Part shown: positions 8,423-15,923 of the stretch, in pieces
Layout: every line of letters starts with the position of its first letter
Numbering within the stretch: the stretch's first letter is position 1
Source: an uncultured Acetatifactor sp.
GTDB lineage: Bacteria > Bacillota > Clostridia > Lachnospirales > Lachnospiraceae
Reading direction: 5' to 3'
NCBI GenBank assembly: GCA_934436245.1
Contig: CAKSAM010000028.1
Coordinates: 1-34,314 of the forward strand
DNA length: 34,314 bases
Position numbers and translations under genes: made by a program
Notes under the pieces: model-generated
The model's database searches: none
Seen by the model: only the letters and a program-made list of their open reading frames with translations
Told to the model about the DNA's origin: nothing

Positions 8423-8459
8423 AAGGTATCTCCGACTGCTTGCAGGTGGGGGATACCTT
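8423..8459. other. Second hairpin in the pfkA downstream gap
   Basis: AAGGTATCTCC (8423-8433) pairs with GGGGATACCTT (8449-8459), again with one bulged base. On the plus strand no U run follows, but on the minus strand the stem runs into a T stretch. It could be a reverse terminator or a leader structure for the methyltransferase gene. The rest of 8278-8589 shows only a possible -10 (TATAAT at 8402-8407) with a poor -35. Confidence 0.4.
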
Positions 8460-8589
8460 CTATGAGAGGAGTAAACAGACATGAGTATGAAGGACGGTAG
8501 TCCGGAATACGAATGGATGTTGCGATTTTGAGAGTGCACAGCACGAAAAAATCACGTTATTATGGCTGGATAGCAGGGAGCAAACCGAT

Positions 8590-9390
8590 ATGATTACAAG
8601 CAACAATAATGCAAAGGTAAAACAGGTCGTACAGTGGCAGACGAAGGCGAAGGAGCGACGCAGGGATCGTGTATTCCTGGCAGAGGGTGTCAGAATGTGT
8701 GAAGAGGCTCCGGTAGAAAATGTGAGGGAAGTATACCTGACGGAAGAACTGGAGCAGAAGATAAAACTGAATGCGCAGAGCGGAGATACTGTGTTCTGGG
8801 ACAAATTGCAACAGACCGGCTACGAGACCGTGTCCCCGGAGGTATTTGCTAAAATGGCGGATACCCAGACTCCACAAGGCATTCTGACTGTATTGGAACA
8901 GCCGTCTTATAAACTGACACAGCTGTTAGAACAATCGGATCCTTTGTTTTTGATGCTGGAGAATCTCCAGGATCCCGGAAATCTGGGTACTATGATACGA
9001 ACCGGAGAGGGAGCAGGAATAACGGGCGTTATTATGAATGACCGGACCGTTGACGTATTTAATCCCAAGACCATAAGAGCTACTATGGGATCCATTTTCC
9101 GGGTGCCTTTTGTCTACGTTCCGGATCTGTCACCGGTACTTACCCAGATGCATGAGAAAGGGATCCATACTTATGCAGCGCATTTAAAGGGACAGAAATA
9201 TTATGATACCTTTTCTTTCCGGGAACCTACTGCTTTTTTGATCGGCAACGAAGGAAACGGATTAACCAAAGAAATTTCTGATCAGGCAGGACAATACCTG
9301 AAGATCCCCATGGAGGGAAAGGTGGAATCCCTGAACGCCTCCATCGCAGCGGCACTTCTGATGTATGAAGCTCACAGACAGAGAAGTTAA
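8590..9390 (+). CDS. TrmH/SpoU-family RNA 2'-O-methyltransferase
   Basis: This 266-residue SPOUT-class enzyme transfers a methyl group from SAM to a ribose 2'-OH in rRNA or tRNA. The N-terminal part (residues 1 to about 90) resembles the substrate-binding domain of RlmB/TsnR-type enzymes. The knotted catalytic domain follows, with all three SpoU motifs: ENLQDPGNLGTMIRT (motif 1), FLIGNEGNGL (motif 2) and IPMEGKVESLNASIAAAL (motif 3). The exact RNA target cannot be told from sequence. AGGGAG stands nine bases before the ATG. proC follows after 38 bases with no terminator, so the two are likely co-transcribed. Confidence 0.9.
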   Translation: MITSNNNAKVKQVVQWQTKAKERRRDRVFLAEGVRMCEEAPVENVREVYLTEELEQKIKLNAQSGDTVFWDKLQQTGYETVSPEVFAKMADTQTPQGILTVLEQPSYKLTQLLEQSDPLFLMLENLQDPGNLGTMIRTGEGAGITGVIMNDRTVDVFNPKTIRATMGSIFRVPFVYVPDLSPVLTQMHEKGIHTYAAHLKGQKYYDTFSFREPTAFLIGNEGNGLTKEISDQAGQYLKIPMEGKVESLNASIAAALLMYEAHRQRS

Positions 9391-9428
9391 ATCAATAAAT
9401 TAGAAAATAAATCAGGAGGATGAAAAGC

Positions 9429-10226
9429 ATGAAGATCGGATTTATCGGACTTGGAAATATGGCAACAGCAATGATTGGAGGCATGCTGCAAAAGAAAATC
9501 GCATTACCGGAAGATATCATAGGTTCCGCCAAAACACAGGCAACCGTTGAAAAAGTTAAAACAAAATTTAATATTAATGCAACAACAGATAACAGGACAG
9601 TAGCAGCAGAGGCAGATATCCTGTTTCTGGCAGTAAAACCTATTTTTTTCCCGGAAGTGATTGCCCAGATTAAAGATATTGTGGATGCCCACACATTGAT
9701 TGTCAGTATTGCGGCCGGACGGAATCTGGATTATTTGAAAACGGCCTTCGACAGACCGGAATTAAAGCTGATCCGTTGCATGCCGAATACACCGGCACTG
9801 GTGCTGGAGGGATGTACCGGAGTCTGTGCAGGAGAGAATGTCACCGAAGAAGAACTGGAGAAAGTGCTGACACTGCTTCAATCCTTCGGAATTGCCAGTG
9901 TGGTACCGGAGAGACTGATGGATGTGGTGGTAGGAGTCAGTGGAAGTTCTCCGGCCTATGTTTTTATGTTCATCGAAGCGATGGCTGACGAAGCCGTGGC
10001 AGCCGGAATGCCCAGAAAACAGGCTTATGAATTCGCAGCACAGTCTGTTCTCGGAAGCGCAAAAATGGTTTTGGAGACAGGAAAACATCCCGGAGAATTA
10101 AAGGATATGGTATGTTCTCCCGGTGGAACCACGATCCAGGCAGTTAAAGTTCTGGAAGAAAAGGGTATGCGTGCCGCAGTTATGGATGCAATGGATGCCT
10201 GCATTGAAAAATCAAAATTGATGTAA
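9429..10226 (+). CDS. proC: Pyrroline-5-carboxylate reductase
   Basis: This 265-residue enzyme performs the last step of proline synthesis, reducing pyrroline-5-carboxylate with NAD(P)H. The N-terminal Rossmann fold opens with GFIGLGNMATAM, followed by FLAVKP, and RCMPNTPALV. The C-terminal dimerisation domain carries VGVSGSSPAYVFMFIEAMAD and the substrate-binding CSPGGTTIQAV. AGGAGG at 9414-9419 would overlap the ATG at 9420, so the ATG at 9429, nine bases away and matching the family N-terminus (MKIGFIG), is taken as the start. Other proline genes (proA, proB) are not in the window. Confidence 0.95.
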   Translation: MKIGFIGLGNMATAMIGGMLQKKIALPEDIIGSAKTQATVEKVKTKFNINATTDNRTVAAEADILFLAVKPIFFPEVIAQIKDIVDAHTLIVSIAAGRNLDYLKTAFDRPELKLIRCMPNTPALVLEGCTGVCAGENVTEEELEKVLTLLQSFGIASVVPERLMDVVVGVSGSSPAYVFMFIEAMADEAVAAGMPRKQAYEFAAQSVLGSAKMVLETGKHPGELKDMVCSPGGTTIQAVKVLEEKGMRAAVMDAMDACIEKSKLM

Positions 10227-10248
10227 TTGTGTGCCAAAATTCCAAAAC

Positions 10249-10277
10249 TTGACAAAAAAATTGTCATCTGATATGAT
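10249..10277 (+). promoter_or_regulatory. Strong promoter for the wall hydrolase
   Basis: TTGACA (10249-10254) and TATGAT (10272-10277) are 17 bases apart, and TGA directly before the -10 adds an extended element. A short inverted repeat (GACAA at 10251-10255, TTGTC at 10261-10265) overlaps the -35 and could be a repressor site. The leader is about 130 bases long, with no terminator seen after proC. Confidence 0.8.
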
Positions 10278-10415
10278 ATCTCGCGTAACAAATTTAATAT
10301 TTATGTAACAAATCGGTGAAAATCTTAATAATTGAAGCATATACTATTCACTGATGATAACCGCAGGTATATCCGTACTGAAGGAAAGCTTCCTGTGGGA
10401 AAGGCGTGTATCAAG

Positions 10416-11495
10416 ATGACAAAAAGCAGAAGAATACTGGTTGTATGCGTAGGACTGCTCTGTTCTTTCTTCCTGAGCATGCAGATGAGCATGACCGCGC
10501 AGGCGGGTAATACAAAAAATTATGTGAATGATCTGAACGGTGGTATAGCATCCATTCTGGATCCCGGTTCTAAAAACAGTGCTGAAGTAATTAATGCTAC
10601 GGTGAAGGCACTGAATCTGACATTTCCGTCTGAGGAAGAAGTCAGTTCCGGACTGGTCATGGCCAATGTAAGAGATGCTGTGAATGTAAGGAGCGATGCC
10701 AGCGAAGAATCTTCCAAGGTCGGTAAGCTTTACAAGGACTGTGGAGGTACGGTTCTGGAACGCAGGGATGGCTGGACAAAGATCCAGTCCGGTACACTGG
10801 TCGGCTGGGCAAAGGACGAATACCTTTTATTCGGTGATGATGCCAAAGCACTGGCCAATGATGTGGGTCGAATGATCGCCCAGATCAATACCGAAACCCT
10901 TCGGGTAAGAACAGAAGCAAGCCAGGATGCCGGAGTACTGGGACTTCTGCCCAAGGGAGATATTGTAGATGTCGTGGACAGCAGTAACCCCGAATGGGTC
11001 TGCATTGACTATGAAGGTGCAGACGGTTATGTGTCTGCAGAGTATATAACTCTGGATTTCCAGATTGATACCGGTGAGACACTGGAAGAAATCAAGGCAA
11101 GGGAAGCAGCAGAACGTGAAGCAAAACGTCACGTGAACTATGGGGAATACACCACCGATGCGGATACGACGCAGCTGCTGGCAGCACTGGTGCAGTGTGA
11201 AGCAGGATGTGAGAGTTACGAGGGTCAGCTTGCGGTAGCATCCGTAGTTATGAACCGTGTACGCAGCGGAGCATATCCCAACAGTATTCACGGAGTTATT
11301 TATGCATCCGGTCAGTTTACCCCGGCATTGAACGGTAAGGTAAATAATGTGTATGAATCCGGCCGGATCAACCCAAGTTGTGTGAAGGCTGCCGAGGAAG
11401 CAATCTCCGGAGTATCCAACGTAGGAGATATGACCCACTTCAGACGTAACAACGGCCGTGACGGTCTGGTAATCGGCAATCATGTATTTTACTAA
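10416..11495 (+). CDS. Secreted SH3-domain cell-wall hydrolase, SleB-like
   Basis: This exported protein of 359 residues probably cleaves peptidoglycan. An N-terminal signal peptide (MTKSRR, then a hydrophobic core ending in TAQA at about residue 28) is followed by two bacterial SH3 domains (about 78-140 and 156-215, each with an LRVR- or VNVR-type start and a VGWAKDEYL- or GYVSAEYI-type end). A charged linker leads to a C-terminal Hydrolase_2 domain (about 250-359) of the SleB/CwlJ type. This domain has CEAGCESYEGQLAVASVV with the likely catalytic Glu, and ends in GNHVFY. SleB family members degrade spore cortex or vegetative wall; the SH3 domains suggest wall anchoring. ATG 10416 is chosen because it fits the signal peptide; a TTG at 10332 has no ribosome site, and GTG 10395 is possible. 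Confidence 0.85.
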   Translation: MTKSRRILVVCVGLLCSFFLSMQMSMTAQAGNTKNYVNDLNGGIASILDPGSKNSAEVINATVKALNLTFPSEEEVSSGLVMANVRDAVNVRSDASEESSKVGKLYKDCGGTVLERRDGWTKIQSGTLVGWAKDEYLLFGDDAKALANDVGRMIAQINTETLRVRTEASQDAGVLGLLPKGDIVDVVDSSNPEWVCIDYEGADGYVSAEYITLDFQIDTGETLEEIKAREAAEREAKRHVNYGEYTTDADTTQLLAALVQCEAGCESYEGQLAVASVVMNRVRSGAYPNSIHGVIYASGQFTPALNGKVNNVYESGRINPSCVKAAEEAISGVSNVGDMTHFRRNNGRDGLVIGNHVFY

Positions 11496-11517
11496 CAGAT
11501 AAAGGAACAGAGCATAC

Positions 11518-11562
11518 AAAGGAGGCGGTGCCGGGATCCGGCAGCGTCTCCTTTTCAATTTC
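11518..11562 (+). terminator. Intrinsic terminator after the wall hydrolase
   Basis: A 17-base stem (11518-11534 with 11538-11554) with one mismatch and one G-U pair closes on a 3-base loop, followed by a short T-rich run. Confidence 0.85.
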
Positions 11563-11638
11563 AAGGGGCGGATACAGATTGTGTCTGCCAGAGAAGCCGG
11601 ATAGCACAATAGAATGCGGTATCGTGCGGTAAATCCAG

Positions 11639-11667
11639 TTGCTACTCTGTATGATTTGTAGTACACT
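11639..11667 (+). promoter_or_regulatory. Possible promoter for the NfeD/SPFH pair
   Basis: TTGCTA (11639-11644) and TACACT (11662-11667) are 17 bases apart; each matches four of six consensus bases. It is the best candidate between the preceding terminator and the NfeD gene. Confidence 0.4.
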
Positions 11668-11699
11668 GGAAACAACTACAAAACCGAAGGAGTGATTAC

Positions 11700-12179
11700 A
11701 TGAGTGAAATGATAACCTTGTGGCTTGTGGTATTGATCGTATCGATCGGTGTGGAGGTCGCAACACTTGGTCTGACATCCATCTGGTTTGCCGGCGGAGC
11801 AATCGCTGCTGTGATCGTGGCTGCATTCCATGCACCGGTCTGGCTGCAGATTCTGTTATTTTTTGCAGTGTCTCTGCTGCTGTTGTTTTTCACCAGACCT
11901 ATTGCAGTCAAATATTTCAATAAGGACCGCATAAGAACGAATGTGGAAAGCATGATCGGCAGACAGGCCATCGTCATCAGTGAGATCGACAATCTGCAGG
12001 GCATCGGACAAGTGACGGTAGGCGGCCAGGAATGGAGTGCCAGAACAGAAAAGGATGGTCTGAATCTCCAGCCCGGAACGGTGGTGGATATTGTAGCGGT
12101 CAGCGGTGTGAAGCTGATCGTTAAGGTAGATCCACAGATGGAAGACATCACTGAAAAGGTATCGGAGCCGCAAAATTAA
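11700..12179 (+). CDS. NfeD-family membrane protein
   Basis: This protein of 159 residues is the short (NfeD1b-like) form. Two to three membrane segments fill residues 5 to about 65, rich in Val, Ile, Leu and Ala. The cytosolic C-terminal half (about 80-145) has the OB-like NfeD fold with the SMIGRQAIV and GIGQVTVGGQEWSAR segments. NfeD proteins partner with SPFH proteins in membrane microdomains, and the next gene is such a protein. AAGGAG lies upstream of the ATG. The last residues (EKVSEPQN) are polar and non-conserved. Confidence 0.88.
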   Translation: MSEMITLWLVVLIVSIGVEVATLGLTSIWFAGGAIAAVIVAAFHAPVWLQILLFFAVSLLLLFFTRPIAVKYFNKDRIRTNVESMIGRQAIVISEIDNLQGIGQVTVGGQEWSARTEKDGLNLQPGTVVDIVAVSGVKLIVKVDPQMEDITEKVSEPQN

Positions 12180-12239
12180 AATCATGTAAAAATGCGGTGG
12201 GGATACCGGACTGCAAATACATGAGGGAGTGCGTATGGA

Positions 12240-12284
12240 ATGCCACAGAATGGCATGTAGTGCGCAGCGTACGGAGCAGTACGC
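12240..12284 (+). repeat. Two short hairpins between NfeD and SPFH genes
   Basis: ATGCCA/TGGCAT (12240-12245 and 12251-12256) and GCGTAC/GTACGC (12267-12272 and 12279-12284) are perfect 6-base stems with loops of five and six bases. They sit side by side just before the SPFH ribosome site (AGGAGG). They could stabilise the downstream message or tune its translation. Confidence 0.4.
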
Positions 12285-12297
12285 AGAAGGAGGAAAA

Positions 12298-13224
12298 ATG
12301 GGAGCAATATTGATCGTTGTAGTTGTTTTGATTTTATGGATTTTTGTATCCTGTATCAAGATCGTGCCGCAGGCACAGGCATATGTTATCGAACGTCTGG
12401 GTGCTTATCAGGCAACCTGGAATGTAGGATTTAACCTGAAAATACCTTTTATCGACAGAGTTGCCAGAAGGGTCAACTTAAAAGAGCAGGTAGCTGATTT
12501 CCCACCCCAGCCCGTAATTACCAAAGATAACGTAACCATGAGAATTGATACTGTAGTATTTTACCAGATCACGGACCCCAAGCTGTTTACCTATGGTGTG
12601 GAAAATCCTATGATGGCTATTGAGAATCTGACCGCCACCACCCTGCGTAATATCATCGGTGATCTGGAGCTGGATCAGACTCTGACATCCCGTGAGACCA
12701 TTAATACCAAGATGCGTGCGGCGCTGGATATCGCCACCGACCCCTGGGGGATCAAGGTGAACCGTGTGGAACTGAAGAATATCATCCCTCCCGCAGAGAT
12801 CCAGAATGCTATGGAGAAACAGATGAAGGCAGAGCGTGAGAGACGTGAGGCCGTTACCCGTGCAGAAGGTGAGAAGAAGGCTAAGATCCTGGAGGCAGAA
12901 GGTGCCAAGGAGTCTGCAATCCTTCGTGCAGAGGCAGATAAACAGGCCGCTATCCTGCGTGCGGAAGCTGAGAAAGAGAAGATGATCCGTGAGGCAGAAG
13001 GTGAAGCTGAAGCTATCCTCAAGGTACAACAGGCAAACGCTGACGGTATCAAGATGCTGAAGGAAGCAGGCGCAGATGCTGCAGTCCTGAAGTTAAAGAG
13101 CCTGGAAGCTTTCGAAAAGGTAGCTGACGGTCAGGCCACCACGATCCTGCTCCCGGCAGAGCTGCAGGGTATTGCCAGTGTAGCGGAGACTTTCAAGGCA
13201 GCTGCAGGCAAGAAGGCAGAATAA
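12298..13224 (+). CDS. SPFH/Band 7 (stomatin-like, QmcA-type) membrane protein
   Basis: This 308-residue scaffold protein organises membrane microdomains. One N-terminal membrane segment (residues 2 to about 20) is followed by the SPFH domain (about 20-190), with VPQAQAYVIERLGAYQATW and LKNIIPPAEIQNAMEKQMKA as family hallmarks. A long Ala/Glu/Lys-rich coiled coil (about 190-260) contains repeats such as AILRAEADKQ and AILRAEAEKE. The C-terminus ends in TILLPAELQGIASVAETF, typical of QmcA/paraslipin proteins. ATG 12298 is chosen because AGGAGG lies immediately upstream; an earlier in-frame ATG at 12229 would add a Cys/His-containing leader before the membrane segment. It forms a pair with the NfeD gene and ends at a terminator. 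Confidence 0.92.
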   Translation: MGAILIVVVVLILWIFVSCIKIVPQAQAYVIERLGAYQATWNVGFNLKIPFIDRVARRVNLKEQVADFPPQPVITKDNVTMRIDTVVFYQITDPKLFTYGVENPMMAIENLTATTLRNIIGDLELDQTLTSRETINTKMRAALDIATDPWGIKVNRVELKNIIPPAEIQNAMEKQMKAERERREAVTRAEGEKKAKILEAEGAKESAILRAEADKQAAILRAEAEKEKMIREAEGEAEAILKVQQANADGIKMLKEAGADAAVLKLKSLEAFEKVADGQATTILLPAELQGIASVAETFKAAAGKKAE

Positions 13225-13264
13225 GAAGCAGACACATACAGGTAAAAATCAGTGTAATTAAGAG

Positions 13265-13299
13265 AATCGGATCTTTCTTGAGAGAAAGGTCCGATTTTG
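13265..13299 (+). terminator. Intrinsic terminator after the SPFH gene
   Basis: A 14-base stem with one T-G wobble (13265-13278 with 13283-13296) and a 4-base loop, followed by T residues. It separates the NfeD/SPFH pair from the two-component operon. Confidence 0.88.
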
Positions 13300-13313
13300 T
13301 AATTTCCGGCGGA

Positions 13314-13342
13314 TTGAATTGTCAGGACAGGTTGTGTATACT
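13314..13342 (+). promoter_or_regulatory. Promoter for the two-component operon
   Basis: TTGAAT (13314-13319) and TATACT (13337-13342) are 17 bases apart, placing transcription start about 15 bases before the GAGGAGG ribosome site of the kinase gene. Confidence 0.65.
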
Positions 13343-13364
13343 GTTAGGAAAAGAGGAGGGCAAA

Positions 13365-15062
13365 ATGAAAAAGAAAGAGGAAATCCGTTCTTTTAAAGAT
13401 AATTTAAAAAGCCTGTTGCTACGCCATTCCTTTCGTCCGGCAATGCAAATGGAGATCATATGCATTCTGTTGGTGGTGGTGATCGGCGGCTGGTGGGGAA
13501 TCGCCAATAATCGGGAGACCAGCATCCATGTGTGTGAAGCTCTGGAACAGACCATAATGGTATACGGAGAACTGCTGGATCAGCTGGCATCGGAAGACCA
13601 TATCATCAATCCGGAGACTTCCCTGACGAGACGCACCATCATTCTAAAAAGCCTGTATACCGCCAGTGCCAGAGCAGGATATGAAGCAAACATGTATATC
13701 CTCGATCCGGAGGGCAACATTCTGGTGAGCAGCAGAGAGACCGTATCGGACGAGGAAAAAGTGCTGGTCCGCAATTGGAAGATCCTGGAACAGCTAAAAG
13801 AATCCCCGGAACAGATACAAGTGGATGTCTCTCGTGGCAGCAACCGGACACTCCTTTTGGCAAAAGCGGTGATGGCGGATGACCAACTGCAGGGAAGCAT
13901 TGTGATACAGGTGGGTGGCAACGTCTATGGCAAACTTCTTTCAGCAAATGTAGGCAAAACGGTGATTGTCCAGAAAGATTACTGGGTGCTGACCACCAAC
14001 GGCTACCAGTTCGCCGATTCCATTGGAAAACTGGTCAGCACCATGAGAGAGGCACAGGGGCTGAAAATTTTTGAAAAAGGCATTTATTATGTGAGACATC
14101 AGGAAGTAGGTGACGGCAATCTGGAGGTCTATACCTTTTTTGACTATACGGATACGGTCCGGGTGCTGGTTATGGTGCTTCTGACGGGAATTGTGGTGCT
14201 GGCCTTTCTGTTTTTTGCAGGTCTGTCCAATACGGAAAAAATGGCGGTAAAAGCCACTGAGGACATATCAACGTTGAACGAAGCATTTCTGGCGGTGACG
14301 GAAGGAGATCTCAGGGCACAATTGGAGATCCATAGCAGTACGGAGTTTAAAAATATCGGCAACGGATTCAACCAGATGATCCGGAGCCTGAACCGGCAGA
14401 TGGAAGAGAACAGGGAACTGGCGGAGATCGTAGCGGAGGAACAGGTAAAACGTCTTGCCAGTCAGTTTAGCTCACATTTTCTTTTTAACACATTGGATAA
14501 TATCCGTTTTATTTGTCGGATCGCACCGGAGATTGCCGAGAATATGGTCATCATGCTTTCGGAACTGCTGCGTTACAACACAGCAGATCCTAATGAGAGA
14601 GTGACAATAGCGGAAGATCTTGATTATATTGAAAAATACTTTGAAATCTTCAAGATTCGCGTGGGAGACGGCTTTGATTATGAAATATCGGTGGTGGAAG
14701 ACATTAAGGAATGTCTGATTCTGCGGCTTTTGGTGCAGCCCATCGTGGAGAATGCCATGAAATACGCACAAGGCAACAGAGAACATTTGAAAGTCAGTGT
14801 GAAGGCTTACCGCAGTGGAGAGGATATCTGCATAGAATGTAAAGATAACGGAGAAGGAATGGCTCCCGAACTACTGCAGAAACTGCAGGAGAATCTGAAA
14901 AAACAGGAGAACGAAACGGCACATCTGGGATTATATAATGTGCACCGTAGATTACAGCTGACCTATGGGGAAAAGTATGGGATCCATCTGGAAAACTGTA
15001 ATGGTCTGCGGGTCACGGTCACTTTTCCTGCACAGACCGAGGAACCCCTGGAGGAGTATTGA
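13365..15062 (+). CDS. YesM/LytS-type sensor histidine kinase
   Basis: This membrane kinase of 565 residues has two membrane segments (about 25-45 and 265-288) flanking an extracytoplasmic sensor domain of some 215 residues, then a HAMP linker, a His_kinase domain (PF06580 type) and an ATPase domain. The phosphorylated residue is probably His371 in SHFLFNTLDNI. The usual Pro before this His in the family (PHFLYNTL) is Ser. The N box is QPIVENAMKYA, and the G box includes DNGEGM and GLYNVHRRL. The start at 13365 has GAGGAGG upstream; a longer in-frame reading begins at 13278 within the preceding terminator and is rejected. The stop codon overlaps the regulator start (TGATG), so the two are translationally coupled. 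The ligand is unknown, but the transporter next door suggests it senses that substrate. Confidence 0.92.
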   Translation: MKKKEEIRSFKDNLKSLLLRHSFRPAMQMEIICILLVVVIGGWWGIANNRETSIHVCEALEQTIMVYGELLDQLASEDHIINPETSLTRRTIILKSLYTASARAGYEANMYILDPEGNILVSSRETVSDEEKVLVRNWKILEQLKESPEQIQVDVSRGSNRTLLLAKAVMADDQLQGSIVIQVGGNVYGKLLSANVGKTVIVQKDYWVLTTNGYQFADSIGKLVSTMREAQGLKIFEKGIYYVRHQEVGDGNLEVYTFFDYTDTVRVLVMVLLTGIVVLAFLFFAGLSNTEKMAVKATEDISTLNEAFLAVTEGDLRAQLEIHSSTEFKNIGNGFNQMIRSLNRQMEENRELAEIVAEEQVKRLASQFSSHFLFNTLDNIRFICRIAPEIAENMVIMLSELLRYNTADPNERVTIAEDLDYIEKYFEIFKIRVGDGFDYEISVVEDIKECLILRLLVQPIVENAMKYAQGNREHLKVSVKAYRSGEDICIECKDNGEGMAPELLQKLQENLKKQENETAHLGLYNVHRRLQLTYGEKYGIHLENCNGLRVTVTFPAQTEEPLEEY

Positions 15063-15826
15063 TGGAAACGCTTAGAATTGTAGTAGTGGAAGATGAATAT
15101 TATGTCCGTAAAGGGATCATACAGTCCTTTGACTGGGAAAAGGTGGACTGTGAGATCGTAGGGGAAGCCGCTAACGGAAAAACGGGAATCGAAGTGGTGG
15201 AGGAAACTAAGCCGGATCTGGTCATTGTGGATGTGGAAATGCCGGTGATGGACGGACTGGAGATGGTAAGGCATCTGAAAAGCAGAAAGTGCATGGCGGA
15301 ATTCGTATTTCTGACGGCACACCAGCAGTTTACCTATATCCACAGCGCCCTGAAGCTGGAAGCGGTGGACTATCTGCTGAAACCTTTCCGGTTCGAGGAC
15401 TTGGAAGAGTGCATCCGCAAGGTAAGACTGAAGGTACATAAGGCAGATACTCCGCTGGAAGAACAGATCCTGTTCAGTAAGGAATTGCAGGTCAAGAACA
15501 GTTACATCAAAAATGCCATCACCTATGTGCGGAAACATTACGCAGAGGAGATCTCCAGCGTAATGGTGGCGGAGGAACTGGATATCAATCCGGCCTATTT
15601 CTGCCGGCTGTTCAAAAAGGAGACTGGTTATACCTTCGGACAGTATCTGACGAACTACCGGATCCATGTGGCGGAAGGACTTCTCAATAATTTTGATCTG
15701 CGGATCAATGAGGTGGCGGAACAGGTGGGAATCCCCGACAGCAACTATTTTTCCCAGATTTTCAAGAAGAATATCGGAATGACACCCAAGGAGTATCAGG
15801 ACACCAGAGGAATGTCAAAAATTTAA
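15062..15826 (+). CDS. AraC-type response regulator (YesN family)
   Basis: This 254-residue regulator has an N-terminal receiver domain (1 to about 120), with acidic residues Glu10-Asp11-Glu12, the phosphorylation site Asp57 in VIVDVEMP, the conserved Thr in FLTAH, and Lys in LLKPF. The C-terminal AraC DNA-binding domain (about 150-250) has two helix-turn-helix units; the second includes VAEQVGIPDSNYFSQIFKK and GMTPKEYQ. The start ATG 15062 overlaps the kinase stop codon; GGAGGAG lies five bases upstream, and the TTG just before is not needed. It probably activates the binding-protein promoter directly downstream, where two direct repeats 21 bases apart begin inside its own last codons. Confidence 0.94.
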   Translation: METLRIVVVEDEYYVRKGIIQSFDWEKVDCEIVGEAANGKTGIEVVEETKPDLVIVDVEMPVMDGLEMVRHLKSRKCMAEFVFLTAHQQFTYIHSALKLEAVDYLLKPFRFEDLEECIRKVRLKVHKADTPLEEQILFSKELQVKNSYIKNAITYVRKHYAEEISSVMVAEELDINPAYFCRLFKKETGYTFGQYLTNYRIHVAEGLLNNFDLRINEVAEQVGIPDSNYFSQIFKKNIGMTPKEYQDTRGMSKI

Positions 15827-15842
15827 AGAGAAAAGTCAAAAA
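15814..15842 (+). promoter_or_regulatory. Direct repeats, likely AraC-regulator binding site
   Basis: GTCAAAAA occurs at 15814-15821 and again at 15835-15842, exactly 21 bases apart (two helix turns). The second copy ends six bases before the -35 of the binding-protein promoter. AraC-type proteins bind such paired direct repeats and contact RNA polymerase at the -35. The identity of the binding protein is inferred from position. Confidence 0.6.
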
Positions 15843-15848
15843 CCTCTA

Positions 15849-15877
15849 TTAGAAAACCGAAGCCTTCCGGATATAAT
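15849..15877 (+). promoter_or_regulatory. Promoter of the ABC transporter operon
   Basis: TTAGAA (15849-15854) and a perfect TATAAT (15872-15877) are 17 bases apart. The weak -35 beside the direct repeats fits an activator-dependent promoter. Confidence 0.65.
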
Positions 15878-15923
15878 GAATCTATCAGGAAACACAAAAA
15901 CTGATGAAAAGGGAGGTTAACTT

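Noticed and set aside
8481..8531. 16-codon reading frame with a GAGGAG site before the TrmH-family gene
   Set aside because: It has a good ribosome site but no run of regulatory codons and no paired attenuator structure after it. It could be a leader peptide but I cannot support it.
10332..10415. N-terminal extension of the wall hydrolase from TTG 10332
   Set aside because: There is no ribosome site and the extension would place charged residues before the signal peptide.
13278..13364. N-terminal extension of the sensor kinase
   Set aside because: It begins inside the stem of the preceding terminator and upstream of the promoter; the start at 13365 has a strong ribosome site.
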